Shown piece after piece: positions 9,612-15,799 of a stretch of 15,799 nt of DNA. Each line of letters begins with the position of its first letter. Within the stretch, counting starts at the first letter, position 1. The stretch comes from Byssochlamys sp. IMV 00236. Lineage: Eukaryota; Ascomycota; Eurotiomycetes; Eurotiales; Thermoascaceae. Below the pieces are notes generated by a model. The model ran no database searches, had not been told where the DNA came from, and worked only from the letters and a program-made list of their open reading frames with translations. A program made the position numbers and the translations under genes. The stretch is taken from the NCBI GenBank assembly GCA_001931875.2, contig MSJH02000430.1, forward strand, positions 1 to 15,799, in the 5' to 3' direction.

Positions 9612-10214
9612 TTTAGTTTATTCGAAAGAATATAGAAGAGTATTTCTGTGCCTGAGCCAGTTTTAGAAATAAAGCATTTATATTTGTTGTCTAAAATAAA
9701 GTGTAGCAAAGCTAAAGATAATTAGCAGTGAATATCCAAGGCGAGTTACCTTGGCTCTGAAAAAATGAATCCTGCATATTGGTTAATCATATTCCGTAAA
9801 TTGAAGAAATTAAAACCTTTGATTGGGGATTTTTCTGCAAATCATTGTATGCGGCAAAAATCATATATTGCTGACAGTAGCAATGCCTTTCTTTTTGTCA
9901 TTAGACAGTGCCATTACGACTTAATTTACAGCAGCGTGCACACCGTTTTGTTAGCAGTCATCCGTCTCTTCTTCGTCCTTTGCCCTTTGATGAATAATCT
10001 ATAAGAAGGACATGGTTCAACTAAACAAGTAGAGGTATTACCATGAGTATTTCAGCTGTAAAAAGAATAGATACTAGGACACTTGCTTATTTTATATTTT
10101 AAAAAGGTCCTATGCTGAACTGAGAATAAAATTATGCTTAAATGAAAACCAGATGTCTATGATTGTTAAACTGAAGCACCATTTTCTTTCTTTTTCTTTC
10201 TCTTTCCCTTAAAC
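9612..10214. other. Intergenic region upstream of the DUF221 channel gene
   Basis: An open frame at 9765-10004 (79 hydrophobic residues) resembles no family I know. A small hairpin CCAAGG-7-CCTTGG occurs at 9736-9754. Just before the channel start codon is a pyrimidine-rich stretch (about 10183-10210) that is likely part of its promoter or 5' leader. No TATA box is evident. Confidence 0.4.
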
Positions 10215-13200
10215 ATGTCATTGACGGCCTCAGTGACAGGGCCGAGCCCTACTTCTTTTATACCATCAACAACATCATCAATCTATTCGATACCTACCAG
10301 TTTATCATCAGTGAATGGGTCATCTATCATTACATCATCTCCCACAGCCTTTACATCTACCAATAGCACTGTACCAACATCCACAATCACTACTGCAACG
10401 TCCACAGCGACTCCAGGCCCTTTTTTTCCTGGAGGTGAAAAATTTTTTAATACGCAAAATCCAAGTAAACCATCTATACAGTTTGGGATTTGTGCCGTGG
10501 CTGGCCTTGTGTTTTTCATTGCCTTTTGTTTCCTAAGAGTAAGGTAAGAAAACAAAATACATCTTTAAAACCAAGAGGAACTTATACGAGAAACAAGGCT
10601 TCCTGTTATGTTTGCACCACGTAAAAACATGAAGAGGTACAGAAAAAAAGAGAAAAGAAATGACACAATGATCTGATCACAGTTTGATAGACATAAACCA
10701 CCAGAATTATCCAACTCTTTTTTTGGCTGGATTATACCTGTATTAAAAGCCAGCACTGAAGAAATGCTACTCAATGTTGGTTTGGACGCGGTTTTGGTAA
10801 TTGAGCCAAAGATGCACTCTTTACAAAACTTATCAACCATTGTTTGTTATTAGATGCTTCATTTTCTTGTAATGGCAATGAAGATATTCGGCTTATGCTC
10901 AATATTTGGTGCCATCATACTAATTCCGATTAGTGCAACAGCCAAAAATAATGAAAAATCAATGAGTGACATTGAAAAAATATCCATCACTCACACTGAA
11001 GATGGAGACTTGCGACTGATTGCGTTTCTCGTATTCACCTATTTTGTTACCATCGTCACTCTCTATTACTTGACACAGAGCTATTACAACTACGTCTATT
11101 TGCATGCAAAGTATATGCTCAATCAGTCTAAACAAATGGTCAGTCGATCAGTCATTGTCACTGGTATCCCAGAGCGGCTTAGATCGGATCAAGCTTTGGC
11201 AGAGTATTACGAAAACTTGGGAATCGGCCCTGTTGAAAGCTGTTATGTCGTACGAACCGTTCACCAATTGGATAAGCTTATCAAACAGCGAGCCTCCGCC
11301 TTGACGAAGCTGGAGAAAGCCTATGCCAAGTATTGGGGCAACCCTTGTCGGATACCAGGTTACGATCCGGATATAATACTGGATGATGTTGAAATGTACA
11401 AAAAGGTCCTTGATTTAGCCGAAAAGAGAAACGATAGTAGCAGTAGCAGTAGTAGTAGTGATAGTGAAGTAGAGGATGAGAACGGGAATAAGCAGAAAAA
11501 AAAGCCCTTTGCACTACGTTTAACAAAAAAGAACACTTGGAAACGAGCTGTAAATACCACATTTTTTAAGGGACTCATCGATCCTCTGGAACAAGAGAAA
11601 AGGTCAAAGCGGCCAACAGTGCGTACAGGATTCTTGGGTTTATTTGGGCAGAAAATAGATGCTATTGAGTACTATACTGTGTTATTTGACAATTTAGATA
11701 AACTGGTGGCCGAAAAAAGACGTTCACCCCATTATGAGATGACAAATGTTGCCTTTGTCACGTTTGAGCATATGAGTAGTGCTGTAAGTATGATTGATGT
11801 AGTATTGCATGACAACGAATGTTAACTTATGTAGGTCATCGCCTCCCAAATTGCCATTCATCCTGAACCCTTTGCATGTCGTACTATCTTGGCTTATGAA
11901 CCAAGAGATGTTTTGTGGTCTAGCGTTGCCATCCGTGGCCGTGAACGGATTATACGAGAGATTATCGTTTGGGCAATTACTATTGCACTCGTCATCTTTT
12001 GGTTTGTACCAGTCACTATCTTATCATCTCTCTTGAGTCTGGAAACACTCAAGCGCGTTATACCTAAACTGGCTAATGCAATCGAAGGCAACGAAGCCTT
12101 GAAGGGCTTTGTGTCTTCGTTCGTGACAACTGTAGCACTTAATATTGTTACTTCTGTGCTGCCCTTAATCTTTGATGGTAGGATTATCGCTAAAGTACGA
12201 GTGCAACAAACTAACATGATGACTATCATAGCCCTAGGATATTATCAAGGTTTACGAGCGCGTAGTGCCATTGCCGAATCGACCTTTAGCAAGTAAGTAC
12301 TTGTATAAAATAAGTCAGCAAAAAATAACTCTTCGTACAAGATATTTCTTCTTCTTGGTCTTTTTCACATTGATTACGTTTACTTTAGCTAATGCAAGTA
12401 TGCAAACGGTTATAGATTTTGCAAACAACCCAACTTCTATTCCAGAAAGACTAGCGGATACACTTCCTAACGTATGTTTAAGTATGACTTATATATTTAT
12501 ACATGTATATACTCACACACCGAAAGATTGCTCCCTTTTTTATCAATTATGTTATTTTACAAGGATTTTTGCTGTAAGTAAAGCGCATCATTTCATATAA
12601 CATTTGATAAACTTACCACTGATTAATACAGAATGCCAATGAACTTGTTATTACTTGGAGCACTTATCGTACGCGGCTTTTATCATGCCTTTATTTGTAA
12701 AACTCCAAGAGACCATGCTGAAAATAGAGCCCCCTGGTCATTCAATTATGGCACTGGCTATCCTGTACCTTTACTTGTATTCATTATTGTTCTTGAATAC
12801 TCATGCATCTCGCCAATCATCATGGTATTTGGTGCAATTTACTTTTGCTTCACCTACGTCGTATACAAATATCAGTTCCTTTATGGTACTATTCTTCAAA
12901 TTCATATATAGGACATGCCATTAACATCATTACAAAAAGTTTATTTTAGGCCATATGAAGCTGCTGGTAGATTATGGATCATGACCGTCCCTCGTATCAT
13001 CTTTGGACTTGTATTATTTCAATTAACCATGACTGGCTACTTTGTCTTGAGAAAGTTTATCGCATTAGGTGCAACGTGCGCCCCACTGATTGCCATTACT
13101 ATCCTTTACAAATTTATACTTGATCGAGCGTTTTTGAAGAACGCACGTAATTTGCCTATGCAGCTACTTCGCGATAATATGCAAAAATTACCAGATGTTG

Positions 13201-14339
13201 TGGATCCTTCAGACGATGATGATGACGATGACGACGATGATGGTAATGATACGCAACAACAGCAATTGAAGGAAGCAGATCATTCCAAGGATAAAAATAG
13301 TGATACTGCAGGCACAGATAGTACTGAAAAGGTTGACCGCGAAAAACAAATGGTTAGAAACAAATGGAAAACCGCTGCCTTATCTGCGGTGCAGCTCCGA
13401 GTGAAGCCAAAGGAAGAAGAACAGACAAGTCCTGAGACATCCGCTGTATCAATTGTTAGACCAAGACATCGAAAAGTGGTGTTGGATGAAGACGACTATG
13501 AGGCAATTCCCGATAAATTAACTGACTATCGACAGCCTCCTATGCAGCTAAACCCTGGATTATTAGATACCGGTTTGAAGAAATATGGTAATCCTTGGAT
13601 CGTCGGCGTCTTACCACAGCTATGGTTGCCCATGAAAGAACCAGATCAGGCTCACAAAGAAGGAAAAGCACAGTCCAAACAAAAGCGCGCGAGTGACGCA
13701 TTCAACCGTCGTTCAGAAGGAGGAGGTACCTTGGCTCAGCACTTGGCAGAAGTTCTTAGAAGAATGGAAATGGAAGCCAAAAGAAAAGAAAAAAATCCTA
13801 ATGAAAAGAATAGAGATGACAATAACTCAGGACAAGATAGTCAGCAACGCACAAAAATTGCTCAGGAAAGTGCCCAGATGACTGCAGCATCTTTGGCAGG
13901 CCATCGTCCAAATAACAAAACATCTGCATTACGAACTTTATTCAAAATGGGCGCTTTGAAAAAGCAAGGTCCAAAAGCAACGACGGATGCACAAATAGAC
14001 GAAGTAGCCATGAGCCCAGTAGAGCCTCAACATCAAGATCCACTTGAAGCGATTGAAAAGGGTTCGCCTGTGAGGCATGATAGCAGCGAAAGTAAGGCAT
14101 CTGCAGCTAAATCTGTTCATGCAACATATTATCATCATCCTGAACGACGCAGGCATCATTCAGAAAACACAGCGCACGCTACTCCTTCTAGGCCAGAGGT
14201 GCATCATTCTGGAGTAAGTTCTCCTGCTGCATTTCATGATCAATCTTTAACAGACGATGAACATGTGGAGGATCATGGAGAAGATCGCTTACCAGCCAAG
14301 AGACTGAGTAGTGTACCACTCATCGATAGAAGTAAATAG
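10215..14339 (+). CDS. CSC1/OSCA-like (DUF221) cation channel protein
   Basis: Nine exons: 10215-10543, 10598-10636, 10691-10796, 10854-11783, 11835-12292, 12342-12471, 12527-12573, 12632-12885 and 12940-14339. The introns are 49-58 bp and all phases agree, giving 1230 residues. Residues 1-90 are Ser/Thr-rich and probably extracellular. Next come a first membrane helix (about 91-108), the sequence RLPVMFAPRKN, two more helices, and a cytosolic PHM7-type domain (SVIVTGIPERLRS) carrying a run of eight Ser. The RSN1-type seven-helix core follows, with YGTGYPVPLLVF, VLEYSCISPII and YFRPYEAAGRLW. The last 410 or so residues form a hydrophilic tail with an Asp run near 13214-13241 and a His-rich patch near the end. 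Relatives are osmosensitive, calcium-permeable channels or lipid scramblases in plasma membrane or organelles. The tail is longer than in yeast Csc1. The boundaries of exons 2, 3 and 7 are the least certain. Confidence 0.9.
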
Positions 14340-14398
14340 TATGTGAATAAGTAAATTGTCGTGTAAATACATTGCAAATAAATCAACAAAGAATTTTA
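14340..14398. other. 59-bp convergent spacer
   Basis: The stop codons of the DUF221 gene and the P450-like gene face each other across 59 bp, which must hold both 3' ends. It contains one AATAAA on the plus strand and most of one on the minus strand. Confidence 0.7.
14377..14382 (+). terminator. Possible polyadenylation signal of the DUF221 gene
   Basis: AATAAA lies 38 bp after the TAG stop. Cleavage 10-30 bases further would fall inside the last exon of the converging P450-like gene, so the two transcripts probably overlap at their 3' ends. Confidence 0.45.
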
Positions 14399-14400
14399 TT
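14395..14400 (-). terminator. Possible polyadenylation signal of the P450-like gene
   Basis: On the minus strand the stop region reads TAATAAAAT, so AATAAA overlaps the TAA stop codon, as it does in UTP22 in this window. Confidence 0.3.
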
Positions 14401-15715
14401 ACAACTCTGAGGAGTGCTCATGTTCGATCAGCCTAATTTTAAAGTCTAAAGGTATCTTAATGCCTCCTATTTCGCTATAGCTATCCAGACTGGGATAGAG
14501 TTTGTTCCCTCTATGGGAGAGTGCTGGCTTAATGATGCAACGGGCCAGCGTTTTGACGGTTATGTTGAGCATGTGTTTTTCCATCTATTTAAAAAAAAAG
14601 AGTATGTTGGTATATCTTGTGATTATTCAATAGCCTTGTAACAAATTTACCAACTCAATCACAGGATTAAAGTGCGTATACCAGCCAAGTACAGAGTCTC
14701 TTCTATCATGTGGGCTGCCATTAAGATGTGCATTTGATTTAAACAAAGCACTAGCGGTAGAGCTAAAGTGCCATCCTAACCCATGTGTTCTTTGTAAGGG
14801 ATTGCTGTATCCGTCAAAGGGGTGATTCTTGTGAATAGCTACAATCATAAAAAGAATGAGTAATTGGTGATGAAGCTTTGGTAAACTTACTATCTTTTGA
14901 AGGCTTTTGTGACGTATTAGTTATGGAAATCGCATGATATCTAAAGCATTGTTCTTGGAAAGAAGCATAACATGGAAGTCTTGAACGATCTGAAAAAGTA
15001 GGTTGACGTCCATTTAGCACGATGAATCGATTCAATTCTCGTGAAATATTTCTTTGTACGTCCGGATAATAACAAAGTATAGTATATACCCATACTGTCA
15101 TACTGAACATAGAATTGCAGCTAATCATGAAAAATTCACCTGTATAACGTATAGTAAGAAAAAGCATCAATACATATATAAAGTGACATACCGATAATAG
15201 AACTTATACTATCACTATTAAAGCGATGTAATCGTTTTGTGTTATCCATTCGTTTAACCATGCTATCTTGTTCAGCTTCTCTAGCTGATTGTACCAAGTA
15301 CTGTATCAAAGGTTGAAAGTATGTACGGTAAAACACATCCAAGTCCTTGTCCTTACAAGTTGCAATGCTTGAAAATGACCATTGCGATTTTTGACCGTCC
15401 AGTACTTTTTCTAACTCGCTGTATTTGAGTAATGTAAGTTCGATTCTCTGGTATAGCTTATCGTCTAGAGAGGCAATGCTTGGGCTACCAAATACAAGAA
15501 ACAGCATGATATTAACAATGGATAGGCGGATATGAGGACTTGGATTAACACCATCATCTGCCAAAGTATATCCAACAAGACTGCTGATAGACTTGTTTAC
15601 CTCTAGACCCAGAAGAAAATCAAGTTTATCCAAGAGGATAGGATTCGCTAGGTTACAAATTGCTATTCTAATGTAATTCCACGTCTCTCTAGCGTGGTCG
15701 GGATAAATAGGCGTC
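14399..15715 (-). CDS. Cytochrome P450-like gene lacking the heme cysteine (5' partial)
   Basis: Four exons are visible: 15715-15192, 15139-14891, 14838-14651 and 14584-14399. The introns are 52, 52 and 66 bp (donors GTATGT, GTAAGT and GTAAAT) and the phases agree, giving about 381 residues without a stop. The front begins after a TCTAG acceptor; any earlier exons lie beyond the window. P450 landmarks can be followed in order. WNYIR fits the C-helix WxxxR. ILCYYPDVQRNISREL, PTFSDRSRLP and the C-terminal IKIPLDFKIRLIEH are typical. Key residues are changed. The I-helix site reads SCNSM where AGxDT is usual (15122-15108). ExxR reads QCFR (14951-14940). The heme loop reads LGWYTHFNPVIEL, with Asn (14668-14666) where the heme-binding Cys should be. 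The stretch between ExxR and the IHKN segment is also shorter than usual. It cannot be an ordinary monooxygenase. It is either a pseudoenzyme or a decaying copy that has not yet gained stops. Confidence 0.75.
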
Positions 15716-15779
15716 CTAGAAAGGGAATAACGTTATCGCATTATATTCTGTAAGCTGAGCGTCTCCTTTTCTTTTTTTC

Positions 15780-15799
15780 TTTTTTTTTTTTTTTTTTTT
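15780..15799. repeat. T20 tract at the window end
   Basis: The window closes in at least 20 consecutive T, preceded by another T-rich block from 15767. On the minus strand this is an A tract upstream of the first visible P450-like exon. It hides the 5' part of that gene and may coincide with an assembly edge. Confidence 0.8.

Noticed and set aside
9736..9754. Hairpin CCAAGG-7-CCTTGG as a structured RNA or terminator.
   Set aside because: A single six-base stem with no further pairing and no adjacent gene end.
9765..10004. 79-residue plus-strand open frame.
   Set aside because: No domain, promoter or codon pattern supports it, and it lies in decayed intergenic sequence.

Overview
The window looks like nuclear DNA of a filamentous fungus, most likely an early-diverging one of the Mucorales type (Mucoromycota). 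The bases are AT-rich with long T tracts. The protein genes are split by many very short introns of about 47-67 bp with GTAAGT-like donors and TAG/CAG/AAG acceptors. The cytochrome P450-like and FAR1/MULE-like pieces resemble families I know from Mucorales. No species can be named from the sequence alone.

Layout, left to right. Positions 1-1178 hold no gene I can support. At 1179-1559 (minus) is a 126-residue secreted protein made of two copies of a six-cysteine module, with a TATA box upstream. Positions 1560-3216 are intergenic; inside them, on the minus strand at 2328-2606, lie two coding-like blocks joined by a good intron, probably a gene remnant. At 3217-6883 (minus) is a four-exon gene for the Utp22/Nrap protein of the small-subunit processome. 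Across a 236-bp divergent promoter, at 7120-8726 (plus), is a three-exon gene for Nop58, a core box C/D snoRNP protein. Positions 8727-10214 are intergenic apart from a FAR1-like transposase-type fragment (9201-9611, minus) broken by an in-frame stop. At 10215-14339 (plus) is a nine-exon gene for a CSC1/OSCA-type (DUF221) membrane channel with a long charged tail. Converging on it, 59 bp away, is a minus-strand cytochrome P450-like gene (14399-15715) whose 5' end is not resolved before the window ends in a T tract.

How the genes relate. UTP22 and NOP58 form a divergent pair working in the same pathway, 18S pre-rRNA processing and snoRNA-guided methylation. Their shared promoter carries repeated AGTGAC hexamers that could coordinate them. 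The other genes show no evident functional link to this pair.

The most unusual item is the P450-like gene. Its exons splice in frame over about 381 codons and keep overall P450 similarity and the WxxxR motif. The heme-thiolate cysteine, the ExxR glutamate and the I-helix acid-alcohol pair are all replaced. It is either a non-catalytic P450 paralogue or a young pseudogene. All exon boundaries below were worked out by hand from splice signals, phase and family resemblance.
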